DNA of 64,000 bases from Pseudomonadota bacterium (GTDB lineage Bacteria > Desulfobacterota > Desulfarculia > Desulfarculales > Desulfarculaceae). Made by a program: the position numbers and the translations under genes. Below, in pieces: positions 7,349 to 15,033 of this stretch (position 1 is its first letter; each line of letters starts with the position of its first letter). Below the pieces are notes generated by a model. That model had not been told where the DNA came from and searched no databases. It saw only the letters and a list, made by a program, of their open reading frames with translations. The stretch covers positions 62,001 to 126,000 of the forward strand of contig JAHIND010000026.1 in NCBI GenBank assembly GCA_018896025.1, written 5' to 3'.

Positions 7349-7939
7349 ATGCGAAGCAAAAACATCCTGCGGGCCCTGACCCTGCTGCTGGTGCTGTCCC
7401 TGGGGGCCGCTTGGCCCGCTGCGGCGGAGCCCACCCCGGAGGGCCTGGACCTGGCCCGGCGGCTGGTGCAGCTCAAGCCGTTGGACTACAAGACCATCGC
7501 CCGGATCATGGAGATCGACTGCCTGCAAAGCATGGCCGGCAACGAGATCGGCAAGCGCCTGGAGCTGGAGGAGACCAAAAAGTATTGTCAGGTGGTGGGC
7601 GATGTGTTTTGGTCTCAGATCAAGGATCAGGTTTACGAGGCCATGGCCCAGTCCTACGCCCACTACCTGACCCAGCGGGAGTTGGAGGTGATCCTCGAGG
7701 GCCTGACCGCCGAGCGCGGGGGCCGGGCCTCCAAGTACCCGCCGGAGGAGACCAAGGCCGTGGTGATGCAGCTACGCCGGGTGGATCCGGGCATCAAGGC
7801 CGAGACCTCATGGCAGATCAAGCAGATAACCCGTAGCTGGCAGGAGCGCTTCGCCATCGACTCCTATTTCAAGAAGCAGTTCCGCGAGCAGGTCCTGGAG
7901 AAGCTGCCCTGGAAGATCCGCAGCAAACTGGCCTACTAA
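7349..7939 (+). CDS. Hypothetical exported protein
   Basis: A 196-residue protein with a signal peptide (LRALTLLLVLSLGAAWPAAA) and a helical, charged mature part of about 170 residues. One pair of cysteines (CLQSM and YCQVV) could form a disulfide. I do not recognise the family; the spacing of helices is loosely like DUF2059 proteins, but I would not assign it. ATG 7349 is favoured because the signal peptide follows directly and GAGG lies six bases upstream; ATG 7334 is possible. It is followed by an SGNH hydrolase gene 68 bases downstream on the same strand. Confidence 0.7.
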   Translation: MRSKNILRALTLLLVLSLGAAWPAAAEPTPEGLDLARRLVQLKPLDYKTIARIMEIDCLQSMAGNEIGKRLELEETKKYCQVVGDVFWSQIKDQVYEAMAQSYAHYLTQRELEVILEGLTAERGGRASKYPPEETKAVVMQLRRVDPGIKAETSWQIKQITRSWQERFAIDSYFKKQFREQVLEKLPWKIRSKLAY

Positions 7940-8007
7940 GCCCCGAAGCCGATCCCCAAGACGGCCCGGAGCCCCGCCGCGCGGGCCTGGGCCTGGTTGG
8001 GGGCCTG

Positions 8008-8697
8008 GTGGCCCTGGGCCTGTCGCCGCTCATGCTGGCCCAGGGGCTCTACCTTAGGCGTAGCGTGCCCACCCTGCCCGAGCCCGAGGGGCCGCGCCAG
8101 GGCGAGCTGGGCCAGGGGCCGGAGCTGAGGGTGCTCATCGTGGGCGACTCCTCGGCCGCCGGGGTGGGGGCCGAGTACCAGGAACAGGCCCTGAGCGGCC
8201 AGCTGACCGCCGCCCTGGCCCGCGACTTCCGGGTGAGCTGGCTCCTGGCCGCCCAGAGCGGGCTGACCAGCAAGGAGCTGACCGACCAGCTCCAGGTGCT
8301 CACCCCCCAGGTCTGGGACGTGGCCCTGAGCGTCACCGGGGTCAACGACGCCACCTCCGGCTGCCGCCCCAAGGCCTTCCTGGCCCGGCAAAAGCGCCTG
8401 GTGGCCCTGCTGCGCCACCGCTTTTCGGTAAAGCGGGTGGTGCTCTCGGGCCTGCCGCCCATGCACCGCTTCCCCTCCCTGCCCCAGCCCCTGCGCTGGT
8501 ACCTGGGCGCCCGGGCCCAGGCCCTGGACGCGGCCCTGGAGCGCTGGGCCGGGCTGCAACCGGTGTGCGACTACCTGCCCCTCGATTTCGATCTGGCCGT
8601 GGAGGACATGGCCGACGACGGCTTCCACCCCGGCCCCAGGGTCTACGAGCAGTGGGGCCAGGCCGCCGCGAAAATAATCAAGGCCAGGATGGCCTAA
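8008..8697 (+). CDS. SGNH/GDSL-family hydrolase
   Basis: A 229-residue protein whose N-terminus is hydrophobic and probably anchors or exports it. SGNH block I is LIVGDSSAAGVGA with the nucleophilic Ser, block III is VTGVNDA with the Asn, and the block V dyad is DDGFHPGPRVY with Asp and His. These enzymes are esterases, lipases or acyltransferases acting on lipids or polysaccharides; the substrate cannot be deduced. GTG 8008 is the only usable start nearby, although hydrophobic coding sequence continues a few codons upstream. Confidence 0.88.
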   Translation: MALGLSPLMLAQGLYLRRSVPTLPEPEGPRQGELGQGPELRVLIVGDSSAAGVGAEYQEQALSGQLTAALARDFRVSWLLAAQSGLTSKELTDQLQVLTPQVWDVALSVTGVNDATSGCRPKAFLARQKRLVALLRHRFSVKRVVLSGLPPMHRFPSLPQPLRWYLGARAQALDAALERWAGLQPVCDYLPLDFDLAVEDMADDGFHPGPRVYEQWGQAAAKIIKARMA

Positions 8698-8744
8698 CGC
8701 CCCGCCAGTACAGACCGTTTCGCCGAAAATAATCTATAAACCGC

Positions 8745-8825
8745 GTAGGTTGGGTAGAGGGCGCAGCCCGAACCCCAACGATTCATTAAAGGATGTTGGG
8801 TTTCGCTTCGCTCTACCCAACCTAC
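8745..8825 (+). repeat. 81-bp palindromic repeat (GTAGGTTGGGT family), intact copy
   Basis: Begins GTAGGTTGGGTAGAGGGC and ends with the near-complementary GCTCTACCCAACCTAC, so it can fold into one long hairpin with a short loop. This belongs to a widespread REP-like class found in many bacterial intergenic regions. A degenerate second copy lies at 9121-9180 on the other side of the 203-bp element. Confidence 0.8.
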
Positions 8826-8884
8826 ACCGATACTGGAAGGGTTGGCGGTGGGCCGGGCCTTCACCTTTCAGAAAATAGCGATTT

Positions 8885-9087
8885 GTCATTGCGAGGGCGG
8901 GCAGCGGCCAGGGTGCGGCGGGACAAGGTGGTTCGGTCTGCCCGGCCGTGGCAATCTTCCTTTTCCCTTGTCATGCCTTTGCACAAGAACCATCCCAAAC
9001 CGCCGTCTGTTTTGCTCAACCCCTCCCACCTGGGGGAAAGCGAAGATCGCCACGTCGCATCTCTCCCTAGATGCTCCTCGCGATGAC
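8885..9087 (+). mobile_element. 203-bp MITE-like element, copy 1
   Basis: Bounded by GTCATTGCGAGG and CCTCGCGATGAC, which are inverted repeats matching at 11 of 12 positions. The outer parts are closely similar to 61730-61932, which is also exactly 203 bp, while about 50 central bases diverge. It encodes no protein. It sits in a 531-base gap (8698-9228) that otherwise holds only the two palindromic repeats. Confidence 0.75.
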
Positions 9088-9120
9088 CGCTATCGTTGGA
9101 TTGGCCTAATCCGGAATCGT

Positions 9121-9180
9121 GTAGGTTGGGTTGAGGGCATAGCCCGAAGCCCAACAATTCCCTAAACGATGTTGTGTTTG
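9121..9180 (+). repeat. Degenerate second copy of the GTAGGTTGGGT palindrome
   Basis: Starts GTAGGTTGGGTTGAGGGC and continues through AGCCCGAAGCCCAACA and a GATGTTGTGTTTGG arm, but the distal half is eroded. Compared with 8745-8825, only the first arm is well kept. It runs up to the upstream edge of the AT-rich orphan gene. Confidence 0.65.
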
Positions 9181-9228
9181 GTATTGTTTAACCTAGCCAA
9201 TACCACTTTAGGCTATAGGGGCATAATA

Positions 9229-9972
9229 ATGAATTTTTTGGAGTATCTCGGAACAGAAGAACAAAATATGTTGACGAGTATTATCAATTTCAAGGCTGAT
9301 TTCGATTTATTCTATGAGTTAGATGGTATTTATCAAGCTCCAATAAGTAGCTTTCTAGGCACAGAGGGCGAAGAGTTGGTGCCTACATTGTACTTATTTG
9401 TCCATTTCCATTTATATTTCACTACCTCTTGCCTGTTGCGCTCTCACTTATCAGAAGCGTTGGTTTCCTTAAGAAAGGCAATTGACGCAGGTTTAACTGC
9501 TTACGCTATATTACTTGATCCAGGTAAGGCCGAAGCTTATGTAAATAGGGACAAATTTTTTTTGCACATCAAGGCCAATGTGCAAACTGCGATAAAAAAG
9601 GATGCTGCTGCTTACCCACTAGCACAAAATTTAATTCAAATACATGATATGTGCAGCCAATATGGCTCTCACTCAGACGTAGACTCTTTTTTCCACAGGC
9701 TAGAAACAAAGGGTGAAGACAGTAGTGATAGGTATGAGTTGTTTTTACATTATTTTCAATTCCCCAAAGGCGGATCAGAAGAATATCGGTTTTATTTCTT
9801 GTCCGTCCTGCAGGCGTTTTTATTGATTTTTCTCATTTTTAAGGTTTTCTTCAGTCAAAAACTGCGAATTATTGATCCTGTATGGGAACAGCGGATAGCC
9901 AAACTTGGCACCTACCTTGATCGTGAAAGGCAGCAGGCATACGAAAAGTTCACCAAATCTACTGATGATTAA
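9229..9972 (+). CDS. Hypothetical AT-rich orphan protein with C-terminal membrane segment
   Basis: A 247-residue protein that I do not recognise. It is mostly helical and charged, with a central HFHLYFTTSCLLRSHLSEALVSLRKAID region (quoted in part: SCLLRSHLSEALVS) and one strong hydrophobic segment SVLQAFLLIFLIFKVFF near residue 200. Codon use is AT-rich and unlike the neighbours, suggesting transfer. ATG 9229 is preferred; an in-frame ATG at 9169 would place 20 codons inside the repeat remnant. It stands alone between repeat elements and the trp leader. Confidence 0.6.
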   Translation: MNFLEYLGTEEQNMLTSIINFKADFDLFYELDGIYQAPISSFLGTEGEELVPTLYLFVHFHLYFTTSCLLRSHLSEALVSLRKAIDAGLTAYAILLDPGKAEAYVNRDKFFLHIKANVQTAIKKDAAAYPLAQNLIQIHDMCSQYGSHSDVDSFFHRLETKGEDSSDRYELFLHYFQFPKGGSEEYRFYFLSVLQAFLLIFLIFKVFFSQKLRIIDPVWEQRIAKLGTYLDRERQQAYEKFTKSTDD

Positions 9973-10025
9973 TTGATTACTGGCGTTACCCCCCCAATCC
10001 CCACCCCCCTCCCTACATTTTTGTG

Positions 10026-10055
10026 TTGACACTCCCCCGGATGCCCTGGTATACG
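10026..10055 (+). promoter_or_regulatory. Promoter of the trp leader and trpB2
   Basis: A consensus -35 TTGACA at 10026-10031 is followed 18 bases later by TATACG at 10050-10055. A doubled GTATAC motif (10049-10054 and 10056-10061) overlaps the -10 and could be an operator, although no regulator can be named. Confidence 0.6.
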
Positions 10056-10079
10056 GTATACAATCTTATGGAGCGTAGC

Positions 10080-10160
10080 ATGAAGCAGACTCACCCCGGC
10101 CTTATCAATCTCGCGTGGTGGCGCTGGCAGCCGCCGGGCAGGGGTCCGTCCGCGCTCTGA
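10080..10160 (+). CDS. trpL: Tryptophan leader peptide
   Basis: A 26-codon open frame reading MKQTHPGLINLAWWRWQPPG and then RGPSAL, with tryptophan at residues 13, 14 and 16. Three Trp codons within four positions are a hallmark of trp attenuator leader peptides. GGAG at 10070-10073 is well placed for ATG 10080; an in-frame ATG at 10068 lacks a binding site. The stop at 10158-10160 lies just ahead of the attenuator hairpin, in the arrangement of the enterobacterial trp operon. Confidence 0.85.
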   Translation: MKQTHPGLINLAWWRWQPPGRGPSAL

Positions 10161-10211
10161 AGCACGAAGCTTGCAGCCGCGCCGCGGGCCCCAGGGCCCG
10201 CGGCTCTTTTT
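10141..10211 (+). terminator. trp attenuator: terminator hairpin with competing antiterminator
   Basis: The terminator is an 11-base perfect stem (GCCGCGGGCCC at 10181-10191 against GGGCCCGCGGC at 10194-10204) followed by TCTTTTT. An upstream segment GGGGTCCG (10141-10148) can pair with CGGGCCCC (10185-10192), which would block the terminator. Ribosomes stalled at the Trp codons (10116-10127) would leave 10141-10148 free, whereas ribosomes reaching the stop codon would mask it. This gives the expected logic of transcription stopping when Trp is plentiful. Confidence 0.85.
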
Positions 10212-10265
10212 AGGCCATGATTTCATAGGAATCGGTAGCCCCTTAAGCAAGGAGAGACTTTAGTC

Positions 10266-11633
10266 ATGGAGCAGGTCAAGGTTCTTCTCAACGAAAGCGA
10301 GATGCCTCGCCAGTGGTACAACGTCCAGGCGGACTTGCCCACGCCCCTGGCCCCGCCCTTCCACCCGGCCACCATGGAGATCGCCACCCCGGAGCAGATG
10401 AACGTCATCTTCCCCATGTCGCTCCTGGAGCAGGAGATGAGCCCCCAGATGTACTGGGACATCCCCGACGAGGTGATGCAGGTCCTGGCCCTCTGGCGCC
10501 CCACCCCCTTGCAGCGGGCCATCCGTTTGGAAAAGGCCCTGGGCACCCCGGCGCGCATCTACTTTAAGAACGAGTCGGTCTCCCCGGCGGGCTCCCACAA
10601 GCCCAACACCGCCGTGCCCCAGGCCTATTACAACAAGCAGGCGGGCATCAAGCGCATCGCCACCGAGACCGGCGCGGGCCAGTGGGGCAGCGCCATGAGT
10701 CTGGCCTGCGGTATGTTCGGCCTGGAGTGCACCGTGTACATGGTGCGGGTGAGTTTCGACCAGAAGCCCTACCGCAAGTCCATCATCAACACCTGGGGCG
10801 CCGAGATCTTCCCCAGCCCCAGCGAGCAGACCAACTCCGGCCGCGCCGCCCTGGCCGACAACCCCAACCACCCCGGCTCCCTTGGCTTGGCCATCAGCGA
10901 GGCGGTGGAAGACGCGGCCACCCGCGACGACACCAACTACGCCTTGGGCTCGGTGCTCAACCACGTGTGCCTGCACCAGACGATCATCGGCGAGGAAGCC
11001 ATCCGCCAGATGAACAAGATCGGCGAGAAGCCCGACGTGGTCATCGGCTGCATTGGCGGCGGCTCCAACTTCGCGGGCATCTCCTTCCCCTACGTGCGCG
11101 AAAAGATCAAGGGCATGGACGTGCGCATCCTGGCGGTGGAGCCCGCCTCCTGCCCCACGGTGACCAAGGGCCTGTACGCCTACGACTACGGCGACACCGC
11201 CCACCTGGCTCCCATCGTGCTGATGCACACCCTGGGCCACACCTTCGTGCCCCCGGGCATCCATGCCGGCGGCCTGCGCTACCACGGCATGAGCCCCCTG
11301 GTCAGCCGCCTGGCCGAGGACAAGCTCATCGAGGCCATCGCGGTGCCCCAGCTGGAGTGCTTCGAGGCGGGCCTGCTGTTCGCGCGCACCGAGGGCATCG
11401 TGCCCGCGCCCGAGTCCACCCACGCCATCCGCGGCGCGGTGATCGAGGCCATGAAGGCCAAGGAAGAGGGCAAGGAGCGGGTGATCCTGTTCAACCTCTC
11501 GGGCCACGGCCACTTCGATATGAGCGCCTACGACGCCTACCTGGCCGGTCAGCTGGACAACTACGAGTATCCCCAGGCCATGGTGGACGAGGCGCTGAGC
11601 AAGCTGCCCAAGGTGACCCTGCCTGGAATGTAG
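10266..11633 (+). CDS. trpB2: Tryptophan synthase beta subunit, TrpB2 type
   Basis: A 455-residue PLP enzyme that condenses indole with serine to give tryptophan. The PLP lysine lies in [11 protein letters not shown], the phosphate-binding loop is [10 protein letters not shown], and [10 protein letters not shown] is the catalytic Glu region. The long N-terminal extension and overall length identify the TrpB2 subfamily, which often acts without a TrpA partner. No trpA or other trp gene is nearby, consistent with indole salvage or an independently regulated beta subunit. A good Shine-Dalgarno (AAGGAGAG) precedes ATG 10266. Expression is under the leader-peptide attenuator directly upstream. Confidence 0.95.
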   Translation: MEQVKVLLNESEMPRQWYNVQADLPTPLAPPFHPATMEIATPEQMNVIFPMSLLEQEMSPQMYWDIPDEVMQVLALWRPTPLQRAIRLEKALGTPARIYFKNESVSPAGSHKPNTAVPQAYYNKQAGIKRIATETGAGQWGSAMSLACGMFGLECTVYMVRVSFDQKPYRKSIINTWGAEIFPSPSEQTNSGRAALADNPNHPGSLGLAISEAVEDAATRDDTNYALGSVLNHVCLHQTIIGEEAIRQMNKIGEKPDVVIGCIGGGSNFAGISFPYVREKIKGMDVRILAVEPASCPTVTKGLYAYDYGDTAHLAPIVLMHTLGHTFVPPGIHAGGLRYHGMSPLVSRLAEDKLIEAIAVPQLECFEAGLLFARTEGIVPAPESTHAIRGAVIEAMKAKEEGKERVILFNLSGHGHFDMSAYDAYLAGQLDNYEYPQAMVDEALSKLPKVTLPGM

Positions 11634-11693
11634 TTGCAACCATCGGGGCCCTGCCCGCCCCGCGACAATCAGCTTTGTGTTCCTCCGTATAGG

Positions 11694-11731
11694 GCGGGGC
11701 CTCCGGCATGGGCCGGGGGCTCCGCTTTTTT
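11694..11731 (+). terminator. Intrinsic terminator after trpB2
   Basis: A 14-base stem (GCGGGGCCTCCGGC against GCCGGGGGCTCCGC, two G-T pairs) with an ATGG loop is followed by six T residues. Confidence 0.85.
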
Positions 11732-11910
11732 CGCCATAAAAATGGTAGGTTACGGTGCTAAACTGGGGGAGATTGAAAGTGCTTGCAGTGTTGGGGCTAT
11801 CGGAATAGTAATTAGCGCTAACAAAAATGAGTAGCTATCGCCTATGGTAACGGTCTTACCGCCTTTGACCAGTGGGGAGGCATATGGGCAACCGGGAGGG
11901 AGAGCAGTTT

Positions 11911-12822
11911 ATGGGCGACCAGTCCTTCATCGACAGATTGGTGCAGTTGTGTCCGGACGGCATCATCGGGGTCAACCGCGAAGGAACCATCATCATCTTC
12001 AACGAGGCGGCTGAACGGCTCTTCAAGCGGGACGACCAGGAGGTGCTGGGCAAGCTGCACATCACCGACATTTACCAACCGCCCGACGTGGCCCGCCAAA
12101 TCAAGAAGCTGCTCTACGACCAGGAGCACGGCGGCAAGGGCCGCCTGGACGAGGTGGAGGTAGAGGTGGTCAACGCGGCGGGCGAGAACGTGCCCATTCG
12201 CCTGTCCGCCGCGCTGTTGGTGGAAAACGGCCAGGAGGTGGGCAGCGTGGGCTTTTTCCACGACATGACCGCCCGCAAGGAGTTGGAGGACGAGCTGCTG
12301 CGCCGCTCCATCACCGACAGCCTCACCGGGCTGTTCAACCGCCGCCATTTCCACGAAACCATGAGCCATGAGGTGCAGCGCAGCCAGCGCTACCAGCGGC
12401 CCCTCACCCTGGCCATGCTGGACCTGGACAGCTTCAAGCCCTTCAACGACACCTACGGCCACCACGAGGGCGACAACATCCTGCGCCTGGTCAGCGACAC
12501 CATGCGGTCCAGCCTGCGCCAGTTGGACCACGCCTTCCGCCTGGGCGGAGACGAGTTCGCCTTTGTGCTGGTGGAAACCGACCTGGACCAGGGCCTGCTG
12601 GCGGTGGAGCGTTTCCGCGACGCCTTCAACCAGGCCTGGCCCTCCAAGATGGGCTACTTGGGCGGCAAGCTGCCCCCGGTCACCCTGAGCATCGGCCTGG
12701 CCCAACTGGGTGACGGTGAAAAGACCGACAAGCTGACCATGCGGGCCGACCTGGCCATGTACGAGGCCAAAAAGGACGGCGGCGACCGCGCGGTAAAGGC
12801 CCGCTCGGAAATCAAGGAATAG
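11911..12822 (+). CDS. PAS-GGDEF diguanylate cyclase
   Basis: A 303-residue soluble protein that should make cyclic di-GMP from GTP. An N-terminal PAS domain (about residues 8-125) starts LVQLCPDGIIGVNREGTIII and ends with the PAC-like VGFFHDMTARKELE. The GGDEF domain begins SITDSLTGLFNRRHF and carries an intact RLGGDEFAF active site. The RxxD inhibitory site (RQLD) lies exactly five residues before GGDEF, so product inhibition is expected. ATG 11911 is preferred because GGGAGGGAGAG precedes it; in-frame starts at 11872 and 11884 exist. Confidence 0.92.
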   Translation: MGDQSFIDRLVQLCPDGIIGVNREGTIIIFNEAAERLFKRDDQEVLGKLHITDIYQPPDVARQIKKLLYDQEHGGKGRLDEVEVEVVNAAGENVPIRLSAALLVENGQEVGSVGFFHDMTARKELEDELLRRSITDSLTGLFNRRHFHETMSHEVQRSQRYQRPLTLAMLDLDSFKPFNDTYGHHEGDNILRLVSDTMRSSLRQLDHAFRLGGDEFAFVLVETDLDQGLLAVERFRDAFNQAWPSKMGYLGGKLPPVTLSIGLAQLGDGEKTDKLTMRADLAMYEAKKDGGDRAVKARSEIKE

Positions 12823-12829
12823 GCTGGGC

Positions 12830-13030
12830 TTACTGAGCCACGCGCCCCCAGCTTTTCAGGCTGCGCTTGAGGGGCTGGCCGATCTCTCTTTCCAATAAAG
12901 CGTCCCAGCACTGTTCCGTGGCTGGCGAAGGCCGGCAGCCCAGCTGCTTCCAGCGTCTTTCCACGCTACGGCCGGTTGCTTCCAGGCTGTCCATGCTTCT
13001 TTGGCAGGTGGCCCGCAAGGCCTCGTCCAT
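12830..13030 (-). CDS. Small hypothetical protein
   Basis: A 66-residue helical, basic protein with two cysteines at CQRS and GCRPS and a third at EQCWD. It is supported mainly by a strong ribosome binding site (AGGAGGAG nine bases before ATG 13030) and by its tidy convergent placement, ending eight bases after the diguanylate cyclase gene. No family is recognised. The frame is open further upstream to 13117. It could be spurious. Confidence 0.4.
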   Translation of the reverse strand: MDEALRATCQRSMDSLEATGRSVERRWKQLGCRPSPATEQCWDALLEREIGQPLKRSLKSWGRVAQ

Positions 13031-13180
13031 GCGGCGGCACTCCTCCTGGGGGGTGAGCCGCCGGGTCTGGGGCGCGAGGCGGGCAGGGGCATAACTTGAA
13101 CCAAGGCTCCCTGGCAAGAGGATGGTACGTGACCCCCATTCTGTCCTTTTTGCCGTGACTTAGGCAAGCCGCCAGGTGAA

Positions 13181-13196
13181 TGGCCCATAAATTGCC
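13181..13196 (+). promoter_or_regulatory. Candidate sigma54 promoter upstream of the serine hydrolase
   Basis: TGGCCC-ATAAA-TTGCC matches the -24/-12 consensus TGGCAC-N5-TTGC with one mismatch and correct GG-to-GC spacing. The expected start near 13207 lies about 65 bases before the hydrolase ATG. It is supported by sequence only. Confidence 0.45.
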
Positions 13197-13271
13197 ATAG
13201 CTATCAGGGGCTTGATGACTTAGACTGAAAGAGTCCCGAGAATCTTTTAACAACTAAAACGTGGGGGGTTA

Positions 13272-14819
13272 ATGATGCCTCGCCGTATGTGTAAGTGTTT
13301 AACGGCCCTGCTGTCCCTGCTGCTGTTTTTCACGCTCTGCCTCTCCACGGCCTTGGCCGCCTCCGCCCCGGACACCTCCCTGGACAAGGTCCTGAGCCGC
13401 TTCGAGGCCTACGCCGAGAAAAACCGCCAGGCCTTCGGGGTGCCGGGCATGTCCATTGCCGTGGTGGCCGGCGACAAGCTGGTCTATCTCAAAGGCCTGG
13501 GAACCACCGCCCTGGGCGGCGGCCGCCCGGTGGACGGCGACACCATCTTCCAGATCGGCTCTACCTCCAAGGCCTTCACCTCGGCCATGGTGGCCATGCT
13601 GGCCGACCAGAAGAAGCTGGCCTGGGACGACCGGGTGATAGATCATCTGCCCTCCTTTTTGATGCTGGACCCCTGGGTCACCCGGGAGTTCCTCATCAAG
13701 GACCTCATGGCCCAGCACACCGGCCTGGCCCCCCACGCCGGGGAGATGCAGGCCTTTTTCGGCTTCAGCCAAGAGCAGATGATCGCCTCCCTGGCCCACA
13801 TGACCCCCGTCGCCTCTTTCCGCTCGGCCTACGCCTACCAGAACATCCCCTTCCTGGCGGCGGCCAAGATCGTGAGCCGCTACAGCGGCCTGGGCTACGG
13901 CGAGTTCCTGGCCAAAAATATCTGGCAGCCCCTGGGCATGAGCCACACCAGCCTGCCCAAGGACGGTCTGGCCTCCGGCGACAACGTCACCCGCCTGCAC
14001 CGCATCGAGGGCGGCAAGACGGTGATGCTGCCCGAGGACTGGCCTTACCAGGATTGGATCTATGTCTTCGGCCCGGCCGGGGGCATCAACTCCACCGCCA
14101 AGGACATGGCCCAGTGGCTGCGCCTGCACATCAACCGGGGCGAGGTGGACGGCAAGCGCCTTATCAGCGCCGAGAACATGGACTTCATGCACACCCCGGC
14201 CACCCCGGTGGGGACCAGGCTGGCCGAGGGCGAGTTGATGCAGTACTGCCAGGCCTGGGTCTACGCGCGCAGCGGCGCGCCCTACACCATGATCTGGCAC
14301 AACGGCGACACCACGGTGAACCACGCCATGATCGCCTTCATGCCCGGCAAGAAGGTGGGCCTGGTGATGCTGAGCAACCTGGGCGGAGTGGATATGCTGG
14401 ACAACCTGGCCCGCTATTTCTGCGACCTTTACAACGGCCTGGAGCCCAAGGACTATTGCGGCGACTACCTGGCCAAGCTCAACAAGAGCGGCAGCGAGAG
14501 CGAACTGCCGCCCCGGCCCAAGAACCCCTCGCCGCCCCAGGCCCTGGAGCGCTACGTGGGCCGCTTCCACAACCCGATCTACCAGACCGTCACTATCAGC
14601 CTGAAGGGCGCGGGCTTGGAGATGGCCATGGGCCCCAAGCCGGTGCGCATGAAGCTGACCCCCTGGGACCGGGACCAGTTCCTGGCCCAGGACCTGGTGG
14701 ACCCGGCGCTGGTCCAGTGCCTGGTGTCTTTTGTGACCAGCCCCGAGGGCAAGATCGAGCGTTTCCGGGTCGCGGGCATGGAAAACGAGGCCGGGGGATT
14801 GTTCGACAGGGTGAAGTAA
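13272..14819 (+). CDS. Exported class C beta-lactamase-family serine hydrolase
   Basis: A 515-residue protein with a signal peptide (LLSLLLFFTLCLSTALAAS). The penicillin-binding/beta-lactamase class C fold is shown by the nucleophile motif STSKAF (SxxK, around residue 98), AYAYQN (YxN), and HNGDT in place of KTG. The C-terminal 130 residues form a DUF3471-like beta domain. Such proteins are peptidases, esterases or D-amino-acid hydrolases rather than true beta-lactamases. ATG 13275 is an equally good start. A weak hairpin rich in GGGGCGGC/GCCGCCCC follows the stop. Confidence 0.9.
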   Translation: MMPRRMCKCLTALLSLLLFFTLCLSTALAASAPDTSLDKVLSRFEAYAEKNRQAFGVPGMSIAVVAGDKLVYLKGLGTTALGGGRPVDGDTIFQIGSTSKAFTSAMVAMLADQKKLAWDDRVIDHLPSFLMLDPWVTREFLIKDLMAQHTGLAPHAGEMQAFFGFSQEQMIASLAHMTPVASFRSAYAYQNIPFLAAAKIVSRYSGLGYGEFLAKNIWQPLGMSHTSLPKDGLASGDNVTRLHRIEGGKTVMLPEDWPYQDWIYVFGPAGGINSTAKDMAQWLRLHINRGEVDGKRLISAENMDFMHTPATPVGTRLAEGELMQYCQAWVYARSGAPYTMIWHNGDTTVNHAMIAFMPGKKVGLVMLSNLGGVDMLDNLARYFCDLYNGLEPKDYCGDYLAKLNKSGSESELPPRPKNPSPPQALERYVGRFHNPIYQTVTISLKGAGLEMAMGPKPVRMKLTPWDRDQFLAQDLVDPALVQCLVSFVTSPEGKIERFRVAGMENEAGGLFDRVK

Positions 14820-14867
14820 ACAGGCCGCTGGGGGGCGGCTCCCGGCCGCCCCTCTGGGGGATGAGCC

Positions 14868-14893
14868 TTGCGTTACGCCAGGCAGTAACGCAA
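14868..14893 (+). repeat. Perfect 9-bp inverted repeat in the gap before the multi-PAS kinase
   Basis: TTGCGTTAC and GTAACGCAA flank GCCAGGCA. The arms are perfect and the spacer is short, so it could be a protein-binding site or a small hairpin. It lies about 140 bases upstream of the kinase start. Confidence 0.6.
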
Positions 14894-15033
14894 TATAAAT
14901 ACTGAGAAAGAAATCTTTTCGCGGGTGCCGGACTACGCCCCCGGCGCCACCACGTCCCCGTTGGCTTGAGTCGCCTGCCGCGGTTCCCTTGGAGTGGACC
15001 GGCCAGGCCAGGGAAAGGCGGGATGATTCCGCT

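Noticed and set aside
10260..11639. A 459-codon minus-strand frame opposite trpB2
   Set aside because: Its product is His/Gly/Val-rich with no domains, the mirror of a strongly biased GC-rich gene on the other strand.
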